Positions 11,196 to 20,610 are shown, counted from the stretch's first letter. The stretch is 64,000 bases of DNA from Amycolatopsis rubida (GCF_900115345.1 NZ_FOWC01000004.1:1-64000), one strand, 5' to 3'. Translations and numbers: made by a program. The notes: generated from the sequence alone by a model not told the origin.

Positions 11196-12392
11196 TCACC
11201 GCGGCGGCGGGACCGACGTCGCGGGGGGCTTCGGGATCACCGCCGCGAACGGCACCCCCGCGTCCTCCCGGCAATAGCCGCGATAGCCGTTGTAGCCGTT
11301 GACGTTCCCGTGGTCGTCCTGCACTCCCTCGACGACCTTCGGGCGCGGGAAATGGTTGTCCTGCCCGGTCATCTGGCTCGTGCCGGTGTCCTTCTCACAG
11401 CCGTAGCGGGTGATCGCGAGCGGACGGCCCCGGTCGTCGTACAGGTAGACGTCCTCCAGCGGCTTGCCGTTCGCGTCGAAGACGTAGAGGTTGCTCAGTT
11501 CGTGCGTGCCGTAGCGCAGCGCCTCGTTGCCGTGGACGTCCTCGTACGTCGACGAGGCGTACATCGGGGCGGAATTCGAGGAGTACGTGCGGTCCCGGAC
11601 GAGGTTGACCGCCGCGCCGAGGCCGCCGAACGCGCTGCCCACCACGAACGCCGACACCGGCACCGCGATCCACAGCATCCGCCCGTCGGCCTTGGTCCGC
11701 GGGCCGGCCCACATCACCAGGCCCGCGCCGACGAGCAGTACCGGCAGCAGCAGGACCGCGTGCAGGTTGCGGATCATCAGCAGCAGCCCGAACGCCAGCA
11801 GCGCGAACCCGCAGACCACCCACCACGCCGGCTTCAGCGAATTGAGATACGTGAGCGCGCGGTCGGCCGACCGGTCGTCCCGCATCGACTTCACCATCGC
11901 CTTGGCGCGGACCACCTCCGGCAGTCCCCGCATCGCATCCACGCCGCGGAGCAGCAGGAACGCCACGCTCACCGCGAACACCGGAGCCAGCACGAGCATC
12001 CCGACCAGCATCTCGACGTCGAAGCGCACCGCGGTGGAGAACGCGACCAGCGCCGTCCCCGCCGCACAGAACAGCAAGCCCCACAGGGCAAGCCGCGGCC
12101 CGACCCGGCCCGGCTTCGCCGCCGGGAGCACTTCGGCCGCCGTCTGCGGAGCCTCCGGGGCGGGCGGGTAGCCGCCGGACACCCGCAGTTCGGCCGCGTA
12201 GCACTCCGGAGTGCCGAGCCGAGCGACGAGATCCTCGACCCGCGCAGCCGCCCCGAGTTCCGTCTCCATCTCGGCCAGCTGCGGCCGGACGTCCTCAAGC
12301 AGTTCCTCGATCTCGTTCGCGGGCAGATCCGCGAGCGCGGTGCGCACCCTCGCCAGGTACGCCCGCGCGGCCGTCGGCTTGTCCGTGCTCAT
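11196..12392 (-). CDS. HAAS-domain (DUF1700-like) membrane protein
   Basis: A 398-residue protein. The first 70 residues are a helical HAAS-type domain (YLARVRTALADLPANEIEEL, then LVARLGTPECYAAEL), which typically pairs with PadR regulators. Several membrane helices follow between roughly 115 and 265, then a hydrophilic C-terminal domain (from about 290) with two cysteines near the end. The PadR gene lies 45 nt upstream on the same strand, the classic two-gene arrangement. The C-terminal domain is not one I recognise. Confidence 0.85.
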   Translation of the reverse strand: MSTDKPTAARAYLARVRTALADLPANEIEELLEDVRPQLAEMETELGAAARVEDLVARLGTPECYAAELRVSGGYPPAPEAPQTAAEVLPAAKPGRVGPRLALWGLLFCAAGTALVAFSTAVRFDVEMLVGMLVLAPVFAVSVAFLLLRGVDAMRGLPEVVRAKAMVKSMRDDRSADRALTYLNSLKPAWWVVCGFALLAFGLLLMIRNLHAVLLLPVLLVGAGLVMWAGPRTKADGRMLWIAVPVSAFVVGSAFGGLGAAVNLVRDRTYSSNSAPMYASSTYEDVHGNEALRYGTHELSNLYVFDANGKPLEDVYLYDDRGRPLAITRYGCEKDTGTSQMTGQDNHFPRPKVVEGVQDDHGNVNGYNGYRGYCREDAGVPFAAVIPKPPATSVPPPR

Positions 12393-12437
12393 GCTTGCCT
12401 CTCCCCGATTCGTGCCGCGTTCCGCCTGTCCGCGCGG

Positions 12438-12761
12438 TCAGGCCCGCTCTTTCACCAAACTGTCCATAGTGGACGCGAAGCTGCGCCACGTGCGCGCCGA
12501 TTCGGCGAGCCGCGCCCGGCCCCGGTCGTTCAAGCTGTAGTACTTGCGGTGCGGGCCCTCTTCGCTCGGAACCACGTAGGACGTCAGCAACCCCGCCTTG
12601 TACAGCCGCCGCAGCGTGCCGTACACCGAGGCGTCCCCGACCTCGTCCAGGCCGGCGACGCGAAGTCTTCGCAGCACGTCGTAGCCGTACCCGTCGTCGT
12701 CGCGCAGCACCGCGAGGACCGCCAGGTCCAGCACTCCCTTGAGCAGCTGACTGATCTCCAC
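12438..12761 (-). CDS. PadR family transcriptional regulator
   Basis: A 107-residue winged-helix PadR protein with the family hallmarks LLKGVLDLAVLAVL at the N-terminus, YGYDVLRRL, the SVYGTLRRLYKAGLL recognition region and KYYSLNDRGRARL in the wing. GTG 12761 is used because GGAAGGA precedes it by six bases and the MEISQLLKG start is conserved. It is followed by the HAAS-domain gene, probably its partner and target. Confidence 0.92.
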   Translation of the reverse strand: MEISQLLKGVLDLAVLAVLRDDDGYGYDVLRRLRVAGLDEVGDASVYGTLRRLYKAGLLTSYVVPSEEGPHRKYYSLNDRGRARLAESARTWRSFASTMDSLVKERA

Positions 12762-12885
12762 GGCGTTCCTTCCCCGGTCCTGCGCGAGAGAAGGTACCAC
12801 GCATAGCGCAGTAGTGTGCCCAGCGAGCGGCCGTCCGGCGGTATCGCTGCCCATCCGGCCAGGTCAGCGGGAGACAAACGGCCGG

Positions 12886-12921
12886 GTCTACAGTGTAGAC
12901 ATCCTGGTCTACGCTGTAGAC
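12886..12921. promoter_or_regulatory. Two 15-bp palindromic operators abutting the TetR start codon
   Basis: GTCTACAGTGTAGAC (12886-12900) and GTCTACGCTGTAGAC (12907-12921) are two copies of a palindrome with six-base arms GTCTAC/GTAGAC, 21 bp apart (two helical turns). The second copy ends at the base before the ATG of the TetR gene. There is no ribosome-binding site between, which suggests a leaderless transcript and direct autorepression. Confidence 0.8.
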
Positions 12922-13503
12922 ATGGTCGAGATTCCGACAGCCGAACGGCTCGCGGCGGCGGCGCGCGAGATCATCGCCGCCGAGGGCGCGGCGGCGGTCA
13001 GCATGCGCCGGGTCGCCGAAGCCGCCGGAGTCACCGCGATGGCGATCTACCGGCATTACGAGAACCGCGAGGTCCTGCTGCGCGCGGTCGCCGACGCCGC
13101 CGGCCGCGAACTGGGCGCGGCGTGGAAGGACCCGGCCCCGGACGGCGAATGGCTCGATCGCTTCGACGCGCTGCTGGACCGGTTCCTGGATTTCGCGCTC
13201 GGCCAGCCGCATCTGTACCGCTTCCTGATGACCGACGGCTGGCCGCGGGCCCGGCTGTATCCGGACGGTTTCCGCGAACCCGGGTCACCACCGTTCACCG
13301 CGCTGGTCCGGCTGATCGAAGAAGGCATGCGCGAGGGCGTGCTGCGCGACGACGATCCGCTGGAAGCCGCGCTGACTGTGAGCACGCAGACGCAAGGCAT
13401 GGTGCTGCACTATCTCGCCGGACGGATGGGGGCGGCGGAACCCGAGTTCCGCGCGCTGTGCCGGCGTACTTCCCGGAGGATTTTCAATGGCCTCAGACCG
13501 TAG
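12922..13503 (+). CDS. TetR family transcriptional regulator
   Basis: 193 residues with an N-terminal HTH (AAAREIIAAEGAAAVSMRRV, then AGVTAMAIYRHYENREVLLRAV) and a TetR C-terminal ligand domain. The start at ATG 12922 is taken because the operators occupy the upstream in-frame extension and because homologous starts precede the RLAAAAREI helix. The end overlaps the Lnt-like gene by 17 nt, so the two are one transcriptional unit that this protein probably represses through the paired palindromes. The ligand is unknown. Confidence 0.9.
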   Translation: MVEIPTAERLAAAAREIIAAEGAAAVSMRRVAEAAGVTAMAIYRHYENREVLLRAVADAAGRELGAAWKDPAPDGEWLDRFDALLDRFLDFALGQPHLYRFLMTDGWPRARLYPDGFREPGSPPFTALVRLIEEGMREGVLRDDDPLEAALTVSTQTQGMVLHYLAGRMGAAEPEFRALCRRTSRRIFNGLRP

Positions 13504-14977
13504 TGCCCGCTGGCAGATCCCGGCCGCGCTGCTGTCTTCGGCAGTGCTCTTCTACTTCGGCACCGGCCTCGCGCCGATCGCCGCGTTGACCTGGCTCGCG
13601 CCGTTTCCGGTACTGCTGCTGGCAACCCGCGTCGGCGGCTGGACTGCCGCAGGCGCCGCGTTCGGCGCTTTCCTGCTCAGCACCGCGAATATGTGGGCCT
13701 ATCAAGCACATTCCGGCGACGAGCCGCTGTGGCCGTTCGGTGCCGCCATCGACGTCGGGATGTCGCTGGCGTTCACGTTCGCGGTCTGGCTTTTCCGGGC
13801 TTTGGTGCGCCGCCGCCGAACGCTGCTGGCCAGCCTGGCCGCCCCGGCGGCGTGGACCGCCCTCTTGTACCTGATCGCGACGTCGAACCCGATGGGAATG
13901 ATGGGTTCGCTCTCCAACTGCCAGGGCGACGCACCGCTCGTGCTGCAAACCGCTTCGTGGGCCGGAACGGGGGGCGTCGAGTTTTTGGTGCTGCTGCCCG
14001 CCTGTGCGGTCGCCGCGATGTGCGCGCCCGGAGCTTCTCGGCTGCCCACCGGGGTCGTCGCCGGAGTCATTGTGGCTTTGTCGCTTGGCGGCGGTGCCCT
14101 ACGGCTTTCCGGCACGAGCGGCCCGACAGCGCGGATGGCCGCGATCACGCAAAACGCTGGCTACCACTGGGGTCCTGAACTCGGCACCGCTCACGGCCGC
14201 GCCCTGGTGCAGGACTACCTCGACCGGATCTCCGCCATGCCCGACGGCGTGCAGCTCGTTGTATTGCCCGAAGCCGCTTTCAGCGCCGAAGAAGAATGGC
14301 CCGCCGCTCTGGTCGAGCCGATGCGACGCGCGGCCAAGGCCCGCGGCACCGCGATCGTGGTCGGCTTCGAGTACTACGACCGTCCCGGCAAGCACAACTA
14401 CGACTACGCACTGGCCTTTCCCGCCGACGGCTCGGCACCCGTTCGCTACCTGAAGCAGCACGACCTGGTGAGCCCGCCCGGCCGGAACCTGGTGTTCGTC
14501 CCCGGCGCGGCCGGGTCGACCGGCTTGGTGATCTGCGGCGACACGACGTTCGCCTCCCCCAGCCGCGACTACGCCGCCGCCGGTTCGCGAGTCCTCGCCG
14601 TCCCGGCGGAACTGGCGGTCCCGCCGGGCAGCAACGACGAGGGCGGCTGGCAGCACACCCGCAACGCGCTGCTGCGGGGTGTCGAAAGCGGACAGTCGAT
14701 AGCCCTCTCCGACGCGAACGGCAGCCTGATCCTGTCCGACGGCTACGGCCGCGTCCTCGGCGAAGCCCGCACCGGCGGCCCGGCCCCGTTCACGTCAGTC
14801 GTCGCCGACGTCCCAGCGGGTCCCGGCCAGACGTTCCACACTCGCTTCGGCGACTGGTTCGCTTGGCTCTCCCTGGTGATTACCGTCGCCGGCTTGGTCT
14901 TCACGCGACTCCGGTCGACTACGCGGCCCGCGCCCGCCGTTGACACCTCGGGCACGAAAACGACGACCGGTTCATGA
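13487..14977 (+). CDS. Apolipoprotein N-acyltransferase-like membrane nitrilase
   Basis: A 496-residue protein with an N-terminal multi-pass membrane domain (about residues 10-210), a carbon-nitrogen hydrolase domain (about 220-465) and a final membrane segment, the architecture of Lnt. The nitrilase triad is visible: glutamate in VVLPEAAF, lysine in RYLKQHD and cysteine in LVICGDTTF. The cysteine context differs from the CYE of Lnt, so it may act on another acyl substrate. It is co-transcribed with the TetR gene upstream and overlaps fpg tail-to-tail by 59 nt. Confidence 0.82.
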   Translation: MASDRSARWQIPAALLSSAVLFYFGTGLAPIAALTWLAPFPVLLLATRVGGWTAAGAAFGAFLLSTANMWAYQAHSGDEPLWPFGAAIDVGMSLAFTFAVWLFRALVRRRRTLLASLAAPAAWTALLYLIATSNPMGMMGSLSNCQGDAPLVLQTASWAGTGGVEFLVLLPACAVAAMCAPGASRLPTGVVAGVIVALSLGGGALRLSGTSGPTARMAAITQNAGYHWGPELGTAHGRALVQDYLDRISAMPDGVQLVVLPEAAFSAEEEWPAALVEPMRRAAKARGTAIVVGFEYYDRPGKHNYDYALAFPADGSAPVRYLKQHDLVSPPGRNLVFVPGAAGSTGLVICGDTTFASPSRDYAAAGSRVLAVPAELAVPPGSNDEGGWQHTRNALLRGVESGQSIALSDANGSLILSDGYGRVLGEARTGGPAPFTSVVADVPAGPGQTFHTRFGDWFAWLSLVITVAGLVFTRLRSTTRPAPAVDTSGTKTTTGS

Positions 14978-15779
14978 ACGGCTCCCTCCGGATTGGCGAC
15001 CCGCACCGACGGCACGGCATCCCTTCCTGGCCGTACGCATCGAGCGAGCGCTCGAAGTACCCCGACTGTCCGTTCACATTCACATAGAGCGCATCAAACG
15101 ACGTCCCGCCCGCCAGCAACGCCGCCGACATCACGTCACTAGCCGCGGACAGCAGCGTTCGCCCCTGCGCGGCAGTGAGTTTCTCGGTCGGCCGAGACCA
15201 ATGCAGTTTGGACCGCCACAACGCCTCGTCGGCATAGATGTTGCCCACCCCGGACACCAGCGTCTGGTCCAGCAGCGCACGCTTCACCTCAGTCCGCCGC
15301 GACCGCAGCGCACGCACCGCCGCCTCCGGGTCGAACTTCGGATCCATCGGGTCCCGGGCGATGTGCGCGATCGTGCCGGGCAGGCTGTCCCCGTCCACCT
15401 CGACCAGGTCGTCCAGGGCCAGCCCGCCGAACGTCCGCTGGTCGACGAAGCGCAGTTCCGGTCCGGCGTCGGCGAACCGGACCCGGACGCGCAGATGTTT
15501 CTCGTCCGGCGCGTCCTCGGGCTGCACCAGCATCTGGCCGCTCATGCCGAGATGCGCCAGCACCGCCTCGCCGTCGGACAGGTCCAGCCACAGGTATTTG
15601 CCGCGCCGCCGGGCCGCTTCGATCGTGACTCCGGCGAGCCGTCCGGTGAAGTCGGCGGCTCCTTGCGCGTGCCGCCGGATGGCGCGCTCGTGCAGCACCT
15701 CGACCGCCCGGACGGTACGGCCGGCGACGTGCGCTTCGAGACCGGCGCGGACGGTCTCGACCTCGGGTAGTTCGGGCAT
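14919..15779 (-). CDS. fpg: Formamidopyrimidine-DNA glycosylase
   Basis: A 286-residue Fpg/MutM bifunctional glycosylase/AP lyase that removes 8-oxoguanine. The catalytic N-terminal proline follows the initiator ([14 protein letters not shown]), the helix-two-turn-helix lies in [13 protein letters not shown], and the C-terminal zinc finger has four cysteines in CRRCGSPI and FSCPRCQ. ATG 15779 gives the obligatory MPELPE start. It follows rnc in the same direction, with a hairpin between them. Confidence 0.97.
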   Translation of the reverse strand: MPELPEVETVRAGLEAHVAGRTVRAVEVLHERAIRRHAQGAADFTGRLAGVTIEAARRRGKYLWLDLSDGEAVLAHLGMSGQMLVQPEDAPDEKHLRVRVRFADAGPELRFVDQRTFGGLALDDLVEVDGDSLPGTIAHIARDPMDPKFDPEAAVRALRSRRTEVKRALLDQTLVSGVGNIYADEALWRSKLHWSRPTEKLTAAQGRTLLSAASDVMSAALLAGGTSFDALYVNVNGQSGYFERSLDAYGQEGMPCRRCGSPIRREPFMNRSSFSCPRCQRRARAA

Positions 15780-15959
15780 GCGCTCATTCTGCCTGGCACC
15801 CCCGACAATTTCGGGGCCGGTGCCGCTGCGGAACCACGACGAGGACCCGAGAGCTTGCACACCGCGGGGACCAGTTCTCCGGCATCGAAAACCTGGGCCG
15901 GGGCGGCGCGGCGCGAGCGGGCACAGCCGAAACCGGCACCGGTCCCGCCGCACGAAAAC

Positions 15960-15992
15960 GGGGCTGGTCAGCGAACCTCGCCGACCAGCCCC
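15960..15992 (-). terminator. Hairpin terminator after rnc
   Basis: GGGGCTGGTC (15960-15969) pairs with GACCAGCCCC (15983-15992) around a 13-nt loop that itself contains GCGA/CGC. It lies 16 nt past the rnc stop on the minus strand and likely reduces readthrough into fpg. Confidence 0.7.
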
Positions 15993-16008
15993 GGGAAGAG
16001 AAAACGCG

Positions 16009-16749
16009 TCAGCTCGCGTCGTCGCCCGTGCCGAGTTCCTCCGACAGGGCCCGCCAGGCGGTCTCCGCGGCCTTCTGCTCGGCTTCCTTCTTCGTGGTGC
16101 CGTTGCCTTCGCCCAGCGCGCGGCCCGCCACCAGCACGGTGGCGGTGAATTCCTTGCGGTGGTCGGGACCGCTGTCCTCGACGCGGTACTCGGGCACGCC
16201 GAGTCCCCCGGAGGCGGTCAGCTCCTGCAGACTGGTCTTCCAGTCGAGGCCTGCCCCGCGCAGCGGAGCCTCGGCCAGCAACCCGTCGAAGAGGTGGTGC
16301 ACGAGCTTGCGCGCGACCTCGATGCCGTGCGCGAGGTACGTGGCGCCGATGACGGCTTCGAGACCGTCGGCGAGGATGCTCGCCTTGTCCCGGCCGCCGG
16401 TGAGCTCTTCGCCCTTGCCCAGCAGCAGATGCGCCCCGAGCCCGCCCTCGCCGAGCCCGCGCGCGACGCCGGCCAGCGCGTGCATGTTGACGACGCTGGC
16501 GCGCAGCTTCGCGAGCTGCCCCTCGGGCAGGTCGGGGTGGGTGGTGTAGAGGTGGTCGGTGACGACGAGGCCGAGCACCGCGTCTCCGAGGAACTCCAGT
16601 CGCTCGTTCGGCGGCAGGCCGCCGTGCTCGTACGCGTACGAGCGGTGGGTGAGCGAAAGACGGAGCAGCTCGGGGTCGAGAACGACCCCGAGCGCCTCGA
16701 GCAACGATGCGGGATCGGCCGCGGGTCCTCCGACGGGCTTACCCCCCAT
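16009..16749 (-). CDS. rnc: Ribonuclease III
   Basis: A 246-residue double-strand-specific endoribonuclease for rRNA and mRNA processing. The RNase III signature [16 protein letters not shown] lies near residues 49-64, the second metal-site region [14 protein letters not shown] follows, and a C-terminal dsRNA-binding domain ends with [17 protein letters not shown] 16749 is 14 nt after the rpmF stop. The order yceD-like, rpmF, rnc, fpg is conserved across actinobacteria. Confidence 0.97.
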   Translation of the reverse strand: MGGKPVGGPAADPASLLEALGVVLDPELLRLSLTHRSYAYEHGGLPPNERLEFLGDAVLGLVVTDHLYTTHPDLPEGQLAKLRASVVNMHALAGVARGLGEGGLGAHLLLGKGEELTGGRDKASILADGLEAVIGATYLAHGIEVARKLVHHLFDGLLAEAPLRGAGLDWKTSLQELTASGGLGVPEYRVEDSGPDHRKEFTATVLVAGRALGEGNGTTKKEAEQKAAETAWRALSEELGTGDDAS

Positions 16750-16763
16750 GGTCGGCTGCCCGC

Positions 16764-16946
16764 TCAGGCGGGCTCGACGACCTGGCGGCCGTTGTGCTGG
16801 CCGCAAGCCGGGCAAGCGACGTGCTGGATTTTCGGCTGGCGGCAGGCGCGGTTGGAGCAAGGCACCAGCTGAACCGGAGCCGCCTTCCACTGGCTGCGGC
16901 GGGAGCGCGTGTTGGATCGCGACATCTTCCGCTTCGGGACGGCCAC
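16764..16946 (-). CDS. rpmF: 50S ribosomal protein L32
   Basis: 60 residues starting [20 protein letters not shown], the conserved L32 N-terminus, with four cysteines (CSNRAC and CPAC) forming a zinc-ribbon, so this is the zinc-binding (C+) form. GTG 16946 is preceded by AAGGAGAT. It lies between the DUF177 gene and rnc. Confidence 0.97.
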   Translation of the reverse strand: MAVPKRKMSRSNTRSRRSQWKAAPVQLVPCSNRACRQPKIQHVACPACGQHNGRQVVEPA

Positions 16947-17020
16947 GAGTAGATCTCCTTCAAACGGTCTGCTCGCGGATGCGAGCGAACTTACTTCTCC
17001 CGGATCGAGCTGGACGCTCG

Positions 17021-17638
17021 TCAGGCTTGCTCTCCGGAGCCGTGCGCAGGCTTTTCGCCCGCGTTCTCGTCGAATCGCTCGACCAGCGCGGCCCACCGAG
17101 GGTCTATCTTCTCATGCCCGTGTCCGGGCTCGAGATCGGCCCACTTGACGCCGCATTCGATGCACAGTCCCGGGCAGTCCTCGCGGCACAGCGGGGCGAG
17201 CGGAAGCGCCAGCACCACGGCGTCGCGGACGGTCGGCTCGAGGTCGATCCGGTCGTCGACCAGGCGAGGGATCTCGTCCTCGTCGGTGGTCTCCTCGGTG
17301 GCCGAGCCCGGATAGGCGAACAGCTCGGTGAGGTCGGCCTCGACGTTCTCGGTGACCGGGTCGAGGCAGCGCGAGCACTCGCCGGTCGCCACGGCCGCGG
17401 CGGTGCCGGTGACGAGGACGCCCTCGACGACGGATTCGAGCATCAGGTCGAGCTCGACCGGCTCGCCTTCGCGGATTTCGAGCACGCCGGGGACGCCGAG
17501 CGAGACCGGCACGGGCGCGCTGCGGCGCAGCTCCCGGCTGAGTCCCGCGCGGCGGCCGAGTTCACGGGTGTCGACGACCCACGGGCTGCGGTCGCCGAGC
17601 TGCGCGGGGCGGGGGTTCTGGGCAGGGTTTTCGGACAT
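17021..17638 (-). CDS. YceD/DUF177 family protein
   Basis: A 205-residue acidic protein of the YceD family, found next to rpmF in most bacteria and linked to large-subunit rRNA metabolism. It has the two cysteine pairs typical of the family, ECSRCLDPV and a C-terminal [13 protein letters not shown], which probably bind zinc. It begins at ATG 17638 and is followed 74 nt later by rpmF on the same strand. Confidence 0.9.
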   Translation of the reverse strand: MSENPAQNPRPAQLGDRSPWVVDTRELGRRAGLSRELRRSAPVPVSLGVPGVLEIREGEPVELDLMLESVVEGVLVTGTAAAVATGECSRCLDPVTENVEADLTELFAYPGSATEETTDEDEIPRLVDDRIDLEPTVRDAVVLALPLAPLCREDCPGLCIECGVKWADLEPGHGHEKIDPRWAALVERFDENAGEKPAHGSGEQA

Positions 17639-17684
17639 CGCCTACCAGCGTACGCAGCCCCCGCAACCTCGTTAGAGGAGGCCA

Positions 17685-17736
17685 GGTCTCGTGAGTGCTG
17701 ATCCCGGTTCCAACCGGGATCAGCACTCACGAGACC
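17685..17736. terminator. Perfect 25-bp palindrome with 2-nt loop
   Basis: Bases 17685-17709 (starting GGTCTCGTGAGTGCTGATCC) pair without mismatch to 17712-17736 around CC. It lies between the stop of the SepIVA-like gene and the start of the DUF177 gene, both minus strand, and is best explained as a terminator. Its CTCGTGAGTG foot recurs in the palindrome at 22853-22898. Confidence 0.75.
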
Positions 17737-17766
17737 CCCGCCGCCCGAAGCCTGCCTCACAAGGTC

Positions 17767-18498
17767 TCAAACCTGGTAGTCGTACAGCGTCGAGCGGCCG
17801 CCGCCGTGGCCGGTCGAGGGCGAACGCAGGTGGTTGCGGCCCGAATCGACGGTGCGCAGCGTGGTGGCCAGCAGCTCGGAGAACTCGGCCAGTTTGCCGT
17901 CCACGTACGCGTCGCAGTCGGCGCGCTGGCGGTCGGCTTCGGCGTGCGCCTCGTCGACGATGCGCGCGGATTCGGCGTGCGCGGCCTGCACGACCTCGGT
18001 CTGCGAGACGAGCCGGGCCTGTTCGGCGCGGGCGTCCTCGATCGCGCGGTCGTAGGCGTCGCGGCCGGCCTGGACCATCCGCTCGGATTCGGCGCGGGAC
18101 CGTTCGGTGAGGTTCTGGTACTCGGCCTGCCCGCCCGCGACCATGCGCTCGGCCTCGTTGTGCGCGTCGCCCAGCATCTGTTCCGCGCGGGCGCGCGCGT
18201 CGGCGAGGATGCGCTCGGCCTCGGACGTGGCGTCCGACACGGTCCGCTCGGCTTCCTCGTTCGCGCCCGAGACGGTCTCCCCCGCCTCCTTGCGCGCGGC
18301 GAGCAGCAGGTCGTCGCGCTTGTCGAGCACGTCCTGCGCGTCGTCCACTTCGCCGGGAAGCGCGTCGCGGACGTCGTCGAGCAGCTCGAGGACGTCGCCG
18401 CGGGGCACCACGCAGCTGGACGTCATGGGAACCCCACGGGCCTCTTCGACGATCGTGACGAGCTCGTCGAGTGCCTCGAAAACCCGGTACACGGCCAC
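17767..18498 (-). CDS. SepIVA-like DivIVA-domain cell division protein
   Basis: A 243-residue highly charged coiled-coil protein. The N-terminus (MAVYRVFEALDELVTIVEEA) resembles the short DivIVA-like lipid-binding region of mycobacterial SepIVA. Residues about 75-215 form a continuous heptad-rich coiled coil full of EAER repeats. The C-terminus is a short basic tail. It starts at GTG 18498 with GAGGGA just upstream. In mycobacteria this gene sits near coaD and rsmD, as here, and acts in septation and envelope synthesis. Confidence 0.85.
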   Translation of the reverse strand: MAVYRVFEALDELVTIVEEARGVPMTSSCVVPRGDVLELLDDVRDALPGEVDDAQDVLDKRDDLLLAARKEAGETVSGANEEAERTVSDATSEAERILADARARAEQMLGDAHNEAERMVAGGQAEYQNLTERSRAESERMVQAGRDAYDRAIEDARAEQARLVSQTEVVQAAHAESARIVDEAHAEADRQRADCDAYVDGKLAEFSELLATTLRTVDSGRNHLRSPSTGHGGGRSTLYDYQV

Positions 18499-18647
18499 TC
18501 CCTCAAGCAGTTTCCCCGATCACTGGCTTCCAGTCTGCCCGCTTCGCAGCCTGAACCGGTGAACGAGCACCCGACCGGGCGTGTCCTGGCCCCCGCGCGG
18601 AAGGAGCGGCCTCACCCGCCGGTGGGGCCGCCCCTCGCGCACTGGCA

Positions 18648-19367
18648 TCAGCCGTTGAGATCGATCTTCTGGAAGGTGGCGTAGTGGTCCGGCGTGTACA
18701 CGAGCTCGCCGCCCTTGCCGGAGATCACGCGGTCTTCCGAGCCGACGTCGTACAGCGTGTAGTAGCCGGCGTCGCACGCGGGCAGGACGCCCTCGCGGTT
18801 CTCGTAGGTCGTGCCGTCGTCGAGGGTGCCCTGGCGCACGCCGTCGACGACCTGCCTGGCGTCGGCGGACAGCGTCGAGTAGCCGACCGGGCTCAGCTTC
18901 GAGAGGTCGCCGCACTTCGTCGGGGTGGTGCCGCCGTCGATGTCGATGACCTGGAACGACTTGTAGTGGTCGCCGGTGTAGAAGTACTCGCCGCCCTGGC
19001 CGGTCACGATCCGGCGGGTGCCGCGGTTGCTCGAACCGGGCGTGGGCACGGTGTACTCGTGGTAGTAGCTCGACGCGCAGGAGGGCAGGATCCCCTCGCG
19101 GTTGGTGAAGACGACGCCGTCGTTCTTCGGGTACGGGAACGGTCCGTTCGTCTGGATGAGCTTGTAGGTGTCAGTCGCCTGCGCGGGCAGCGCGGACAGC
19201 TTGACGTGCGTGAAACCGGACAGATCCCCACAGGAGTTCTGCTTCGGCTGCACGGACGCCGGAGCCGCCGGGGACAGCGGCACGGCCGCTGCGGCGGTGC
19301 CGAACCCCAGGAAACCGACCAGCAGTGCGAAAAGGACACCGACTATGCGGCTGCGGTTGTTGGTCAT
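18648..19367 (-). CDS. Secreted guanyl-specific ribonuclease with two tandem RNase Sa-type domains, the second degenerate
   Basis: 239 residues with a signal peptide (about 1-28). Domain 1 (about 46-145) matches RNase Sa: CGDLSGF, NGPFPYPKNDGVVFTNRE, YYHEYTVPTPG (catalytic glutamate E104), GTRRIVTG (R118/R119) and the catalytic histidine in TGDHYKSF (H134). Domain 2 (about 152-239) repeats the fold (CGDLSKL, YENREGVLPAC, DRVISG, PDHYATF) but has YYTLYD, so the glutamate is replaced by L205, and the GPFPYP segment is lost. Only domain 1 should be catalytic. No barstar-like inhibitor gene is adjacent. Confidence 0.9.
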   Translation of the reverse strand: MTNNRSRIVGVLFALLVGFLGFGTAAAAVPLSPAAPASVQPKQNSCGDLSGFTHVKLSALPAQATDTYKLIQTNGPFPYPKNDGVVFTNREGILPSCASSYYHEYTVPTPGSSNRGTRRIVTGQGGEYFYTGDHYKSFQVIDIDGGTTPTKCGDLSKLSPVGYSTLSADARQVVDGVRQGTLDDGTTYENREGVLPACDAGYYTLYDVGSEDRVISGKGGELVYTPDHYATFQKIDLNG

Positions 19368-19508
19368 TTTCGGACGGTAACCCGGTCGGGTGGTCTGAAG
19401 AATGACGCGAGGTGAACAGCTTCGGGCCGCGGCCGAAATCCCGACGAAGGCAGTAATCCGTTCAGGCTAAATCGGCCGCTGGGCTGGCCTTTCGGCCGGA
19501 CGCGGTGC

Positions 19509-19991
19509 TCAGTCCCGCTTGGCGTAGACCGCGACGAGGCGTTCGTACACCACCGGCGGCACCAGGTTCTCGATGTCGCCGCCGAGCGCCGCGATCTCCT
19601 TGACCAGCGAGCTGGACACGAAGCCGTACGCCGGGTTGTTGGCCATCAGCAGCGTTTCGAGGCCGGTGAGCTCGCGGTTCATCTGCGCCATCTGCAGCTC
19701 GTAGTCGAAGTCGCTGACCGAGCGCAGGCCCTTCGCGACCGCGGCGATGTCGTTGTCGCGGCAGTAGTCCACGAGCAGGCCCTGCCACGAATCGACGCGC
19801 ACGTTCGGCAGTTTCGCGGTGATCTCGCGCAGGATCTCCATGCGTTCCTCGACGCTGAAGAGGCCCTTCTTGCTCTTGTTCACCCCCACCGCGACGACAA
19901 CCTCGTCGAAGAGCGCCGAAGCCCGCTCGATGATGTCGAGATGTCCGTTGGTGGCCGGATCGTAAGAACCGGGACAGACCGCACGCCGCAT
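19509..19991 (-). CDS. coaD: Phosphopantetheine adenylyltransferase
   Basis: 160 residues. It transfers AMP from ATP to 4'-phosphopantetheine, the penultimate step of coenzyme A synthesis. The nucleotidyltransferase motif GSYDPATNGHLDII lies at residues 8-21, and the C-terminal SSSLVKEIA motif is intact. It lies downstream of rsmD on the same strand, the usual actinobacterial pairing. Confidence 0.97.
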   Translation of the reverse strand: MRRAVCPGSYDPATNGHLDIIERASALFDEVVVAVGVNKSKKGLFSVEERMEILREITAKLPNVRVDSWQGLLVDYCRDNDIAAVAKGLRSVSDFDYELQMAQMNRELTGLETLLMANNPAYGFVSSSLVKEIAALGGDIENLVPPVVYERLVAVYAKRD

Positions 19992-20043
19992 GGCGCGGAC
20001 GCTATCAAGCCGCGCCGCCACGCGCGCTCTCGTGACGACTGCG

Positions 20044-20610
20044 TCACACCTCAGATGAGCTGTCGTACTCAGCCCAGTACAGCGCCGTATCGCCGTAGCG
20101 CTTGTCGCGAAGCGGCTTGAACGTCGACGGCCAGTCCGGAGCACCGTCGCGCGCAGCCCGTTCGATCACTGTCAACGCGCCTTCGGTGAGCCAGCCACCG
20201 CTGTGTAGCGAAGCGAGCACTGCGCCCAGCGAAGCAGCGTCGACCACGTACGGCGGATCTGCGAGCACCACGTCGAACTGCACCGTCGCAGGCGCAGCGA
20301 CCACTGTCTCTACTTGGCCAGCGCGCACCGTGCCGCCTAGCCGCAACTCCGCGACGTTGCCGCGAAGCACGTCTGCCGCCCGGCGGTCGGCCTCCACGAA
20401 CCACGCGTCCGCAGCACCGCGCGAAAGCGCTTCGAGGCCGAGCGCGCCCGAGCCGGCGTAGAGGTCGAGCACACGGGCTCCGTCCAGCTCACCGGCCACT
20501 TCGAGGGCGTTGAAGAGTGCTTCCCGCACCCGCTCCGACGTCGGGCGGGTGCCTTTGGGCGGCACCTTCAGCCGCCGTCCGCCCGCCTTCCCCGCCACGA
20601 TCCTCGTCAC
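20044..20610 (-). CDS. rsmD: 16S rRNA (guanine966-N2)-methyltransferase RsmD
   Basis: A 188-residue SAM-dependent methyltransferase for the small-subunit rRNA. It has the N-terminal RIVAGKAGGRRLKVP and RPTSERVREALFN motifs, the SAM-binding VLDLYAGSGALGLEAL and the catalytic DPPY motif (VVLADPPYVV). GTG 20610 gives the family start (MTRIVAGKAGG). It is 52 nt upstream of coaD. Confidence 0.95.
   Translation of the reverse strand: MTRIVAGKAGGRRLKVPPKGTRPTSERVREALFNALEVAGELDGARVLDLYAGSGALGLEALSRGAADAWFVEADRRAADVLRGNVAELRLGGTVRAGQVETVVAAPATVQFDVVLADPPYVVDAASLGAVLASLHSGGWLTEGALTVIERAARDGAPDWPSTFKPLRDKRYGDTALYWAEYDSSSEV

Noticed and set aside
11147..11208. Another palindromic terminator of the CTCGTGAGTG family
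   Set aside because: Pairing is interrupted (CTCGTGAACGCC against CACTCACGA), so it is at best a degraded copy and is not listed as a feature.
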